From Candidatus Margulisiibacteriota bacterium (lineage in GTDB: Bacteria; Margulisbacteria; WOR-1; XYC2-FULL-46-14; JAHJBW01): DNA of 21,133 nucleotides. The notes under the pieces were generated by a model. That model was not told the origin of the DNA. It was given only the letters and a program-made list of their open reading frames with translations, and did no database searches. The DNA lies in NCBI GenBank assembly GCA_018813405.1, contig JAHJBW010000068.1, positions 1 through 21,133 of the forward strand. Reading direction: 5' to 3'. Shown here in pieces: positions 5,914 through 14,800 of the stretch (its first letter is position 1; each line of letters opens with the position of its first letter). The position numbers were made by a program, and so were the translations under genes.

Positions 5914-6197
5914 TATTTAAGCCCTACTGCTTTCTCGGTCGGTGAACTGTGCCCTCTAAAGTTCCTGGTGGGCGCGAATTCACCCAGTTTGTGGCCGACC
6001 ATGTTCTCGGAAATGTAGATCGGTATATGCTTCATGCCATTGTGCACGGCAAAAGTAAAACCGACCATTTCAGGGATAATGGTCGATCTGCGCGACCAGG
6101 TCTTGATGATCTTCTTATCCCCGCTCTTTTCCATCTTATTGATCTTTTTCAACAAATGATCGTCCACAAATGGACCTTTTTTTAAAGATCTTCCCAT
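5913..6197 (-). CDS. rpsS: 30S ribosomal protein S19 (uS19)
   Basis: S19 forms a complex with S13 in the small-subunit head and contacts the A-site finger of the large subunit. The 94-residue product is a full-length match in layout: MGRSLKKGPFVDDHLLKKI, then KIIKTWSRRSTIIPEMVGFT, VHNGMKHIPIYISENMVGHK and KLGEFAPTRNFRGHS. The ATG at 6195-6197 follows the rplB stop by one base, with AAGGAG upstream at a somewhat long 11-nt spacing. The 3' end overlaps the rplV start by one base. Confidence 0.97.
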   Translation of the reverse strand: MGRSLKKGPFVDDHLLKKINKMEKSGDKKIIKTWSRRSTIIPEMVGFTFAVHNGMKHIPIYISENMVGHKLGEFAPTRNFRGHSSPTEKAVGLK

Positions 6198-6198
6198 T

Positions 6199-7029
6199 CT
6201 AAGCTTTTCTCCTTCTTAAGATAAACCTGCTTGAATTCTTTCTTTCTTTCCTGGTCTTTTTGCCAAGCGCCGGTTTGCCGGTGGGCGTCATAGGATGGCA
6301 CCTGCCAGCTCCCGCCCTGCCTTCGCCGCCGCCGTGCGGATGGTCGCAGGGGTTCATGGCCGTGCCCCTTACTTTGGGCCTGCGTCCGCGGTGCCGCATC
6401 CTGCCGGCCTTGCCCAGCCTAACGTTCTTGGCGTCAGTGTTGCCCAGCTGACCAACGGTCGCGCGGCATTCAAGGTGGACCTTTCTCTGCTCGCCGGAAG
6501 GCAGTCTTATTATGGCATAGCCGCCCTCTTTTGCCAGCAGCATTATGGCGGTCCCAGCCGATCGGGCGAGCTGCCCTCCATGGCCGGGGGTCATTTCAAC
6601 ATTGTGCACCACAGATCCCAGCGGGATAGCCCTTAACGGAAGCGCGTTCCCAAGGCTGATCTCAGCTTCCTCGCCGGACATTATGTCCTGCCCGATCTCC
6701 AGGCCCAGCGGAGCAAGAATGTAGCTCAATTCGCCGTCCTGATACTTGATCAAGGCTATTCGGCAGTTTCGGTTGGGATCGTATTCGATAGACTCTACCT
6801 TGGCGGGAACATTGTCCCTGGTCCTTTTGAAATCGATCATCCTGTAGTGCTTTCGGCTGCCGCCGCCGCGATGGCGGGCAGATACCCTTCCCAGATTGTC
6901 ACGCCCCGCCTTTTTCTTTAAAGTTGCCAGCAGGCTTTTTTCAGGCGTAGTCCTGGTAATATCTTCAAAAGTGTCCGCTATTTGGAACCTGGTGCCCGGG
7001 GTCATTGGTCTTTTTTGTTTAAGCGCCAT
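6199..7029 (-). CDS. rplB: 50S ribosomal protein L2 (uL2)
   Basis: L2 is a primary binder of 23S rRNA essential for subunit association and peptidyl transfer. The 276-residue length is typical. Segments seen are the N-terminal RPMTPGTRFQ, GRVSARHRGGGSRKHYRMID, the OB and SH3-like core with SVVHNVEMTPGHGGQLARSA, and GRRPKVRGTAMNP before the catalytic-region loop DHPHGGGEGR, with its conserved histidine at about 230. Residue 228 is Cys where most bacterial L2 proteins have Val, and the following RAGAGRCHPMTPTG also departs from the common RAPIGRPSPVTPWG. The ATG shares one base with the rplW stop. Confidence 0.98.
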   Translation of the reverse strand: MALKQKRPMTPGTRFQIADTFEDITRTTPEKSLLATLKKKAGRDNLGRVSARHRGGGSRKHYRMIDFKRTRDNVPAKVESIEYDPNRNCRIALIKYQDGELSYILAPLGLEIGQDIMSGEEAEISLGNALPLRAIPLGSVVHNVEMTPGHGGQLARSAGTAIMLLAKEGGYAIIRLPSGEQRKVHLECRATVGQLGNTDAKNVRLGKAGRMRHRGRRPKVRGTAMNPCDHPHGGGEGRAGAGRCHPMTPTGKPALGKKTRKERKNSSRFILRRRKA

Positions 7030-7313
7030 TATACTTCAAGCTCCTCGATTTTTGAACCGGCGATCAGGGTAACATAAGCCTTTTTATAGCCCGAGCTATG
7101 ACCAAGGCTCATCCCCATTTGCTTTCTTTTGCCCCTTACCTTTACGGTGTTGACATCGGCAACTTTCGCCCCTTTGAATATCGTCTCGATCGCCTTGCGA
7201 ATTTCAATCTTATTTGCTTTTGGGTGGACCTTGAAAACATAGGTGCTGCTGGCCCTGGCGCCAACGCTTTTTTCGGTTATTATAGGTTCCAGGATAATTG
7301 AATTTGCATCCAT
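7029..7313 (-). CDS. rplW: 50S ribosomal protein L23 (uL23)
   Basis: L23 surrounds the tunnel exit and is the main docking site for trigger factor and SRP. The 94-residue product has the family layout: ILEPIITEKSVGARASSTYV, then VHPKANKIEIRKAIETIF, and VADVNTVKVRGKRKQMG, which begins the rRNA-contacting extended loop, and a last strand KKAYVTLIAGSKIEELEV. The ATG (7311-7313) overlaps the rplD stop by one base. A GAGGAGG in the rplD tail is 13 nt away, so expression likely depends on coupling. Confidence 0.97.
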   Translation of the reverse strand: MDANSIILEPIITEKSVGARASSTYVFKVHPKANKIEIRKAIETIFKGAKVADVNTVKVRGKRKQMGMSLGHSSGYKKAYVTLIAGSKIEELEV

Positions 7314-7939
7314 TATACTTTCAAAGCCTCCTCAACATTTGCTAGGGCATCTTTGGTTATTACCACGCTGCCGGCCCACAAAAGATCTTCGATATTAATG
7401 GCATTGGAAGCCGCGTAAGCCGCCCGGGACAGGTTTCTGACGGATAGCGCCGCGTTCTTGTTCCCCGGGACGTCCACCAGCAGGACTTTTTCGCCGACAA
7501 GCTTCAGGTCCTTTAGCAATTTGGACATGCCGGCTGTTTTGGGTGAAGAAAATTCCAAAGCGTCTATCACCTTTATTTTACCATCTTTTGCCCTTTGTGA
7601 AAGCACCGTTGCCACAGCTTTCTTTCTGGCCTTTTTGGGTATATCAAAAGAATAATCCCTGGGTTTTGGGCCAAAGGTAACGCCGCCGCCGTTCCAGAGA
7701 GGCGAACGGATGGAACCCGCCCTGGCACGTCCAGTACCCTTTTGTTTCCATGGCTTTTTACCGCCGCCGCGCACTTCCGCGCGGGTCTTGGTAGAATGGG
7801 TCCCCTGCCGGCGGGAAGCCTGATACCAGACCAGCACAGAATGGACCAGCGCTTTGTTGTTCTTTAGGCCAAAGACCTTTTCATGGAGCTCAATTGTTCC
7901 GACGCTTTTTCCCTGATTGTTCAATATGTCTAAGTTCAT
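7313..7939 (-). CDS. rplD: 50S ribosomal protein L4 (uL4)
   Basis: L4 binds 23S domain I and sends a loop into the exit tunnel opposite L22. In E. coli it also represses the S10 operon by attenuation and translation control. The 208-residue product has HSVLVWYQASRRQGTHSTKT, the tunnel loop with KPWKQKGTGRARAGSIRSPL and GGGVTFGPKPRDYSF, and a Rossmann-like C-terminal part (KVLLVDVPGNKNAALSVRNL; AINIEDLLWAGSVVITKDAL). No macrolide-resistance type change is obvious in the loop. The ATG overlaps the rplC stop as ATGA. There is no leader ahead of rpsJ that could hold an E. coli-type S10 attenuator. Confidence 0.97.
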   Translation of the reverse strand: MNLDILNNQGKSVGTIELHEKVFGLKNNKALVHSVLVWYQASRRQGTHSTKTRAEVRGGGKKPWKQKGTGRARAGSIRSPLWNGGGVTFGPKPRDYSFDIPKKARKKAVATVLSQRAKDGKIKVIDALEFSSPKTAGMSKLLKDLKLVGEKVLLVDVPGNKNAALSVRNLSRAAYAASNAINIEDLLWAGSVVITKDALANVEEALKV

Positions 7940-8538
7940 TGTTTATGTACCACCACTATTCCGTTTTTATGGCCCGGGACAGCCCCGCGGACCAGCATGA
8001 TGTTGTTTTCCGGATCAACCGAGACCACTAAAAGATTTCTCTGCTTCACTTTGACATTGCCCATTTGCCCTGCCATTTTCGTACCCTTAAAGACCCTGCC
8101 GGGCGTGGTCCCAGCTCCGATAGAGCCGGGGATACGATGCGATTTTGATCCGTGGGTCATGTCGCCGCGGCCAAAATTCCAGCGTACGACCGTTCCCATA
8201 AAACCCTTGCCCCGGGAGATGCCGGATACGTTGACCATCTCGCCGGCCTTGAACATGTCCGCTTTGTAGATCTGGCCGACCTCGAGCCCTTCCGTTTTCT
8301 CGACCCTGCATTCCACCAGGCACTGCGGGGTCAACTCTTTCAAATGCCCTTTTTGCGGCTTGTTTATTTTTTTCTTTTTGCCAAAACCCAGCTGTACGGC
8401 GCGGTAGCCGTCTTTTTCATCGGTCTTTACCTGGGCGATGACACAGGGACCGGCCTCCAGCACCGTTACGGGTATCAGGTCGCCCTGGTCAGAATAGACC
8501 TGGCTCATTCCAATTTTTTTCGCTATCAGCTTTTTCAT
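7936..8538 (-). CDS. rplC: 50S ribosomal protein L3 (uL3)
   Basis: L3 is an early assembly protein that reaches toward the peptidyl transferase centre. The 200-residue product shows the N-terminal LIAKKIGMSQVYSDQGDLIP, then VTVLEAGPCVIAQVKT, and the central extension WNFGRGDMTHGSKSHR with IPGSIGAGTTPGRVFKG. The KMAGQMGNVKV stretch includes the glutamine that PrmB methylates in E. coli. The ATG at 8536-8538 follows the rpsJ stop by 15 nt with AAAGGA and GAAGAAG upstream. The end overlaps rplD by 4 nt. Confidence 0.97.
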   Translation of the reverse strand: MKKLIAKKIGMSQVYSDQGDLIPVTVLEAGPCVIAQVKTDEKDGYRAVQLGFGKKKKINKPQKGHLKELTPQCLVECRVEKTEGLEVGQIYKADMFKAGEMVNVSGISRGKGFMGTVVRWNFGRGDMTHGSKSHRIPGSIGAGTTPGRVFKGTKMAGQMGNVKVKQRNLLVVSVDPENNIMLVRGAVPGHKNGIVVVHKQ

Positions 8539-8553
8539 GTCTTCTTCTTTCCT

Positions 8554-8865
8554 TTAAACTAGTTTTATCTCAATATCGACACCGGCCGGAAGATCGAGCT
8601 GCATCAGGGCGTCAACCGTTTCTTTCGGCGGGTCCAGTATGTCTATCAAGCGCTTGTGCGTGCGGATCTCGAAATGCTCGCGCGATTTTTTATCTACATG
8701 GGGCGAGCGCAGCACACAGTAGCGTTCGATCCTGGTAGGCAGAGGTACCGGACCCGATACAAATGCCTTTACTCTTTTCGCTGTCTCTACGATCTTTTTG
8801 GCAGATTGGTCCAAAATTTCATGATCGTAGCTCCTCAATCTTATTCTAATTCTCTGCCTTGCCAT
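8554..8865 (-). CDS. rpsJ: 30S ribosomal protein S10 / NusE (uS10)
   Basis: S10 is a small-subunit head protein and, as NusE, joins NusB and NusG in antitermination and in coupling transcription to translation. The 103-residue product is standard: RQRIRIRLRSYDHEILDQSA, the long loop around VSGPVPLPTRIERYCVLRSP and HVDKKSREHFEIRTHKRLID, ending DLPAGVDIEIKLV. An AAGGAG overlapping the fusA stop precedes the ATG. It lies only 9 nt after fusA: the tuf gene that usually stands here in str operons is missing, as is the long S10 leader known from E. coli. Confidence 0.98.
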   Translation of the reverse strand: MARQRIRIRLRSYDHEILDQSAKKIVETAKRVKAFVSGPVPLPTRIERYCVLRSPHVDKKSREHFEIRTHKRLIDILDPPKETVDALMQLDLPAGVDIEIKLV

Positions 8866-8874
8866 AACCTCTCC

Positions 8875-10953
8875 TTATTTACCTTCTGTTTTACTGACCA
8901 GTTCGTCTGAGATGTTCTTTGGAACTTCCTCGTAATGAGAGAATTCCATGGTATATGTACCGCGCCCCTGTGTTCGCGAACGCAGATCGGTAGCGTAGCC
9001 GAACATATTGGCCAGCGGCACCCTGGCCTTTATCATTTGCATGCCCACATGGGCCTCCATGCCTTCAACGCGTCCGCGGCGGCCCGAAAGGTCGCCGATA
9101 ACGTCGCCCATGAATTCGTCAGGCACGACTACTTCGACTTTCATGACCGGTTCAAGAAGCGCCGGCTGGGCTTTTCTGAACCCGTCCTTGAACCCCATGG
9201 AAGCCGCGATCTTAAAGGCTATTTCCGAAGAATCGACGTCGTGGTATGAACCGTCGAACAATGTCACCTTTATGTCTATGGCTGGATATCCGGCCATTAC
9301 CCCTGTGTTCATGGCCTCGACAATACCCTTTTCAACTGCCGGTATATATTCCCTGGGAACGGTCCCTCCCACAATATCGTTCTCAAACTCGAACCCTTTG
9401 CCCCTGGGCAGCGGTTCAAGCTTTAACCAGACGTGCCCGTACTGGCCGCGGCCGCCGGTCTGCCGGATAAATTTAGATTCAACTTCGATCACGCCTTTAA
9501 TGGTCTCTTTATAAGCTACCTGCGGTTTGCCCACTGTCGCTTCCACCTTAAACTCGCGCAGGAGCCTGTCAACGATTATCTCCAGATGGAGCTCGCCCAT
9601 GCCGGAAATGATGGTCTGTCCGGTCTCGGGATCGGACTTGATCCTGAAGGTGGGGTCTTCTTCCGCCAGGCGCGAAAGCGCCATGCCCAGTTTTTCCTGG
9701 TCTGCCTTGGTCTTGGGCTCGATGGCCACAAAGATGACCGGCTCAGGGAACTGGATGGACTCAAGGATTATCTTTTTGTCCTCGGCACACAACGTGTCGC
9801 CAGTAGTGGTATCTTTAAGTCCGACCACTGCCGCTATATCGCCGGCATGGACCTCGGATATTTCTTCCCTCTTGTTGGCGTGCATTTGCAAAATGCGGCC
9901 GATCCGTTCTTTGCGCTCCTTGCAGGCGTTCCACACATATGAGCCGGATTTCAAGATACCCGAATAGACCCTGATGAAGGTCAGTCTGCCAACATACGGG
10001 TCGGTCATTATTTTGAAAGCCAGCGAAGAATAGGGCGCGGTGTCTGAAGCTTCGCGCAATTCTTCCTGTCCGCTCTGGGGATTGAATCCTTTTACTTCTT
10101 TGACGTCTATCGGCGAAGGAAGATATTCCACTATCAGGTCAAGCAGGGGTTGAATGCCCTTGTTCTTGAAGGCGCTTCCACAGCAGATCGGCACGATCTT
10201 GCCTTCCAGGGTGCCTTTCCGCAAGCCAACAACTATTTCTTCCTGCGTCAGCTTGTGGTTGGAAAGGTATTTTTCAAGCAGGGAGTCGTCGCTTTCGGCA
10301 GCGGCTTCTACCATTTTTTCCCGCATGGCCTCGGCCTCGGCCTTAAGTTCGGCAGGGACCTCGGCAAGATGGAATTTCATGCCAAGGTCATCTTCGTACA
10401 TGATGGCCTTCATGGTCAGCAGGTCGATAATACCGGTAAAATTCTCTTCGGCGCCTATGGGCAGTTGGAAAGGAACTCCGTTGGTCAACAACCTTTCACG
10501 CACCTGTCCGGCCACGCGCTTGAAGTCCGCGCCCACCCTGTCCATCTTGTTAATGAAGGCTATGCGCGGAACGTTGTAGCGCTCGGCCTGCCGCCAGACG
10601 GTCTCCGACTGGGGCTGAACTCCGCCTACCGCGCAGAACACAATGCACACCCCGTCAAGTACGCGCATGGACCTTTCAACTTCCACAGTAAAATCAACGT
10701 GTCCGGGGGTATCGATGATGTTAATGCGGAAATCCTTCCAGAAAGTGGTGGTAGCGGCCGAAGTAATGGTTATGCCACGCTCTTTTTCCTGCTCCATCCA
10801 GTCCATGGTGGCAGCGCCGTCATGGACCTCTCCCAGCTTATGCAGCTTGCCGGAATAGAAAAGCACCCTTTCCGTTGTGGTGGTCTTGCCGGCATCTATG
10901 TGCGCCGCAAAACCCATGTTCCTGTATTTTTCTATAGGGAATCTTTCTGCCAT
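8875..10953 (-). CDS. fusA: Translation elongation factor G
   Basis: EF-G is the cytoplasmic GTPase that drives tRNA-mRNA translocation and, with RRF, ribosome recycling. The 692-residue product has all five domains. GTP-binding motifs are AHIDAGKT at residues 17-24, the switch I segment ERGITITSAA at 58-67, DTPGH at 81-85 and NKMD at 135-138. Domain II carries the DPYVGRLTFIRVYSG region, domain III GMGELHLEIIVDRL, domain IV the GGRGQYGHVWLKLEPL and GTVPREYIPAVEKGI stretches, and domain V FMGDVIGDLSGRRGRVEGM. This is a normal EF-G, not a LepA, TetM-like or peptide-release paralogue. AGGTGG precedes the ATG; the gap to rpsG is 4 nt. Confidence 0.98.
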   Translation of the reverse strand: MAERFPIEKYRNMGFAAHIDAGKTTTTERVLFYSGKLHKLGEVHDGAATMDWMEQEKERGITITSAATTTFWKDFRINIIDTPGHVDFTVEVERSMRVLDGVCIVFCAVGGVQPQSETVWRQAERYNVPRIAFINKMDRVGADFKRVAGQVRERLLTNGVPFQLPIGAEENFTGIIDLLTMKAIMYEDDLGMKFHLAEVPAELKAEAEAMREKMVEAAAESDDSLLEKYLSNHKLTQEEIVVGLRKGTLEGKIVPICCGSAFKNKGIQPLLDLIVEYLPSPIDVKEVKGFNPQSGQEELREASDTAPYSSLAFKIMTDPYVGRLTFIRVYSGILKSGSYVWNACKERKERIGRILQMHANKREEISEVHAGDIAAVVGLKDTTTGDTLCAEDKKIILESIQFPEPVIFVAIEPKTKADQEKLGMALSRLAEEDPTFRIKSDPETGQTIISGMGELHLEIIVDRLLREFKVEATVGKPQVAYKETIKGVIEVESKFIRQTGGRGQYGHVWLKLEPLPRGKGFEFENDIVGGTVPREYIPAVEKGIVEAMNTGVMAGYPAIDIKVTLFDGSYHDVDSSEIAFKIAASMGFKDGFRKAQPALLEPVMKVEVVVPDEFMGDVIGDLSGRRGRVEGMEAHVGMQMIKARVPLANMFGYATDLRSRTQGRGTYTMEFSHYEEVPKNISDELVSKTEGK

Positions 10954-10957
10954 TTTT

Positions 10958-11428
10958 TTACCACCTGAAATGCGCGAAAGCCTTGTTGCTTTCGGCAGTC
11001 CTGTGCATATCCTCTCTCTTTTTTACCGCTACTCCAGTGTTGTTGAAAGCCTCGACCATTTCTTCGGAAAGCTTTTCAGCCATGCTTTTGCCTTTGCGGG
11101 AGCGAGCGCCCTCTTTCAACCACAGCATGGCCAGGGCCTCACTGCGCGCCCTGGGAACTTCTATGGGCACCTGATATGTGGCGCCGCCAACCCTGCGTGA
11201 TTTGACCTCCATTAAAGGAGAAACGTTCTTTATTACCGCGGCAAAGATCTCGATAGCCGGCTTTTTGAGCCTGGCTTCCGCCTGCTCTAGCGCCTTGTAA
11301 ACAATGGTCTCGGCCTTGGATTTTTTGCCCATGATCATTATCTTGTTAATAAAATTGGTTATCTGTTCGCTTTGATAAACAGCGTCTTTTTCTTTCTTTC
11401 TTTTCGGCACTCTTCCGTATCTTGGCAT
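10958..11428 (-). CDS. rpsG: 30S ribosomal protein S7 (uS7)
   Basis: S7 nucleates assembly of the 16S 3' domain and sits by the E site. The 156-residue product is normal in length: MPRYGRVPKRKKEKDAVYQS, then TNFINKIMIMGKKSKAETIV, the central EVKSRRVGGATYQVPIEV hairpin and the C-terminal helices with RARSEALAMLWLKEGARSR and MHRTAESNKAFAHFRW. In E. coli, S7 represses its own operon through the rpsL-rpsG spacer. Here the spacer is only 13 nt (ending with AAAGGAG and the rpsG ATG), so that structure cannot be present in the same form. Confidence 0.98.
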   Translation of the reverse strand: MPRYGRVPKRKKEKDAVYQSEQITNFINKIMIMGKKSKAETIVYKALEQAEARLKKPAIEIFAAVIKNVSPLMEVKSRRVGGATYQVPIEVPRARSEALAMLWLKEGARSRKGKSMAEKLSEEMVEAFNNTGVAVKKREDMHRTAESNKAFAHFRW

Positions 11429-11441
11429 CTATCTTTCTCCT

Positions 11442-11825
11442 TTAAGCTGCCGCGGCCTTGGGCTTTTTGGCACCGTACTTGGACCTGGACTGCATCCTTT
11501 TCTCGACACCGGCAGTATCAAGCGAGCCGCGCACAATATGATATCTGACACCGGGCAGGTCTTTTACCCTGCCGCCGCGAACAAGCACCACCGAATGCTC
11601 CTGCAGGTTGTGCCCAATGCCGGGAATGTAAGCGGAAACTTCTATTCCGCCGGCCAGCCTGACCCTGGCCACTTTCCTTAAAGCCGAATTCGGCTTTTTG
11701 GGCGTGGTGGTATAGACCCTGACGCACACTCCGCGCTTTAAGGGGCACTTGTTCAGCGCCGGGGACTTGCTCTTGGCCTTTTTCTTACTTCTTCCTTTTC
11801 TTACAAGCTGATTGGTGGTCGGCAT
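11442..11825 (-). CDS. rpsL: 30S ribosomal protein S12 (uS12)
   Basis: S12 lies at the decoding centre and controls accuracy and streptomycin response. The 127-residue product has the near-invariant TTTPKKPNSALRKVARVRL, AYIPGIGHNLQEHSVVLVRG and GRVKDLPGVRYHIVRGSLDT blocks. Lys43 and Lys88 (counting Met) are both the wild-type residues, so the protein predicts streptomycin sensitivity at this target. Asp89, the site of RimO methylthiolation in E. coli, is kept. The tail ends in AKKPKAAAA. The ATG follows the rpoC stop by one base, and AGGAGA/AAGGGTG in the rpoC tail serves as its binding site. Confidence 0.98.
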   Translation of the reverse strand: MPTTNQLVRKGRSKKKAKSKSPALNKCPLKRGVCVRVYTTTPKKPNSALRKVARVRLAGGIEVSAYIPGIGHNLQEHSVVLVRGGRVKDLPGVRYHIVRGSLDTAGVEKRMQSRSKYGAKKPKAAAA

Positions 11826-11826
11826 A

Positions 11827-14800
11827 TTACACCCTTTCTCCTGACGTCGGCATAAGCTCTATTGATTTGTAGGCATTGAAGCCCGTACCGGCCGGGATGA
11901 GCCTGCCAATAATGACATTTTCTTTTAGTCCGTACATTTCGTCGACCTTGCCTTTTATGGCCGCTTCGGTAAGTATGCGGGCCGTCTCCTGGAACGAGGC
12001 GGCTGAAATGAAGCTTTCCGTGCTCAAAGAAGCTTTGGTTATGCCCAGCAGGACCTGTTCGGCATCGGCCTTTTCTCCGCGCACAGCTTCGTTGATATTT
12101 TCCAGGTTCATTTTATCCACCAGCTCACCGGGCAGCAGGATAGTATCACCCGGGCTGGTGATCCTGTACCATCTTGTCATCTGCCTGACAATGGTCTCAA
12201 TGTGCTTATCGTTGATGGTAACGCCCTGTGAACGATATATCTTTTGTATCTCACTGACCAGGTGCAGCTGGACAGGGGTGACTCCCACTATCCTTAGTAT
12301 ATCATGAGGATTGACTGTTCCCTCTGTAAGCTGGACTCCTTTTTGGACGCGGTCCCCTACCGTTACCCTGAGCCTGACTTCGTAGGGCACGATATAGTCT
12401 TTTTCGACACCGTCGCCTTTTATCTTTACCAGCCTGGAGCCTTCCCTTTCGGAGATGCCCACCGTGCCTTCTATCTCGGCAAGCAGGGCTGGATCTTTGG
12501 GCCTGCGCGCTTCGAAAAGCTCCTCAACCCTGGGAAGACCCTGAATAATATCCCTGGTCTTGCTGGGGTCCCTGCGGATGCTTTCCACTTTGGCTATAAA
12601 ATCGTAACTGTTGACATCGGCGCCATTCTCCACAAAAATGCGGGAACCGGCAATTATCATGTACGACTCGCCCGGCGCGACTTCGATAGTATGCCCGCTT
12701 GACAGCACCACTCCGGATATCTTTGAAATGACGCCGTCGGCAATTTCTTCCCCGGCCAGCACCTTGTCGCCGGCCTTCAGGAATACCTTGCCGCCCTTGG
12801 GAACTTTGTACTCCCTTTTTGCCTTCGGGCTGTAGACAAATATCTCGCCGTCTTTTTGCGCGACGATCTCGGTAAAGGAAATGTCCTTCATTTTTCTTTT
12901 TCTCTTCATGGTCTCAAGGCCGATGAACTGCGCCCTGCCAGCCGAACTGGCTATGACATATTCATAGGTAGGGTCATATTCTGCCAGGACATCGCCGCCC
13001 TTTACGGTAGCGCCATCCTTTACCTTTAAGACCGCGCCCGCCGGCAGGAAGTATTCTTCCTTCTTGCCCTTGGCGCCTTTTATGTCGACGATGAGGTTGC
13101 CGGAACGGCTGACGCTTCTGTCAGTTGTTCCGGTCTCTGAAGGGATGTTCTTTATTTCCATGCCGTCACCCAGCCCGACACTGCCGCCATGCTTGGCCTT
13201 TATGCCGATCTTGGCTGTCTTGTGAAGGGCGATACCTCCGATATGGAAGGTTCTCATGGTGAGCTGTGTTCCCGGTTCGCCAATGCTCTGCGCGGCAACT
13301 ACGCCTACCGCTTCGCCAATATTCACCAGTTTGCCGCAAGACAGGTCCCTGCCGTAGCAGGCCCTGCATATGCCGCGCTCGGTCCTGCAGGTAAGAGGGG
13401 AACGCACCACGACTTTTTCAATGCCGGCCTCGGTAATGGCCTCGGCATCGGCGTGGCTCATTTCATGGTTGGCCTTTACAATTACTTTGTTGGTCAAAGG
13501 ATCGGCGATATCTTTGAGCGGCACGCGATGCACTAACCTTTGTGAAAGCGGGATGATCTCTTCGTAGCCTTCACGGATGGCGGTTAGCTCGATGCCTTCT
13601 TTGGTGCCGCATTCATCTTCGGTTATCATAATGTCCTGCGAAACGTCGACCAGCCTGCGGGTAAGGTACCCCGAATCGGCTGTGCGCAGAGCGGTATCTA
13701 CCAGACCTTTTCTGGCTCCGTAGGAAGAAATGAAGAACTCGGTTACCCGCAGACCTTCCTTAAAGTTGGCTTCAATGGGAATGCTCATGATGTTGCCGGA
13801 CGGGTCGGCCATAAGACCTCGGATGCCGGCCAGCTGACGCACCTGCTGGACATTGCCTCTGGCGCCGGAGAAAGCCATCATATAGACAGAATTCAAAATA
13901 TCAAAACCCTTGAGCATGGCTTCGGTGACCTGCTCGGTAACCGTGCTCCATACGTCTAACGAGCGGATGAACTTTTCTTTGGCAGATAGAACGCCTTCCC
14001 TGAACTGCCGCTCCATGTCTGCCACTTCGTGGTTGGCGCGCTCGACTATTTCTTTCTTTTCCTGCGGGATCTTTACGTCGTCAATGGCGATAGAAACACC
14101 GCCAATAGTGGCGTATTTAAAGCCCAGGCGCTTTATTTCGTCGGCGATCTCGGCGGTAACGCCGGCGCCGTATTTTTTATAGCAATCGCTTATGATCTTT
14201 TCCAGCTCTTTCTTGTTGACCACCGAGTTGATGTATGGATAGGTCTCTTCTTCCGAGACCTTTCTTTTCATGACCTGATTTATCGTATAGTTGAACTTTA
14301 TGCGGCCCACGGTGGTCTCTACCAGTTCAACGTTCCTTCTGACCTTGATCTTCGCGTGAAGATGTATTCGGTCCAGGTCGTGGGAGATCATGGCTTCCCA
14401 ATCGTTGGCAAAAATGTCGCCTTTGCCTTTTTCCTGCCTTTCGTCAAGCACGGTCATGAAATAACTGCCCAGAACCATGTCCTGGGTGGGTGTTATTATA
14501 GGCCGGCCCGAGGCGGGAGAAAGTACGTTGCCTGAAGCCAGCATAAGCACCCTGGCCTCGACCTGGGCTTCGGTCAAAAGCGGCACGTGCACCGCCATTT
14601 GGTCGCCGTCAAAGTCGGCGTTGAACGCGGGACACACAAGCGGATGGACCTGGATGGCCTTACCTTCCACCAGCACGGGTTCAAAGGCCTGGATGCCCAG
14701 CCTGTGCAGTGTGGGAGCACGGTTCAACAGGACAGGATGTCCTTTAATTACCTCTTCCAGAATATCCCAGACTATTACATCGCGGCGGTCTATTTGCCTT

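Noticed and set aside
6260..6636. Plus-strand open frames opposite rplB and elsewhere (for example 628-1314, 10150-10968 and 17981-18718)
   Set aside because: All are antisense to intact, highly conserved genes, and their translations show no recognisable family. They reflect codon bias of the real genes.
8875..10953. EF-G paralogue (tetracycline-resistance or release-factor type)
   Set aside because: Location in the str cluster, motif set and 692-residue length are those of ordinary EF-G.
11442..11825. A streptomycin-resistance genotype in S12
   Set aside because: Lys43 and Lys88 are both wild type.
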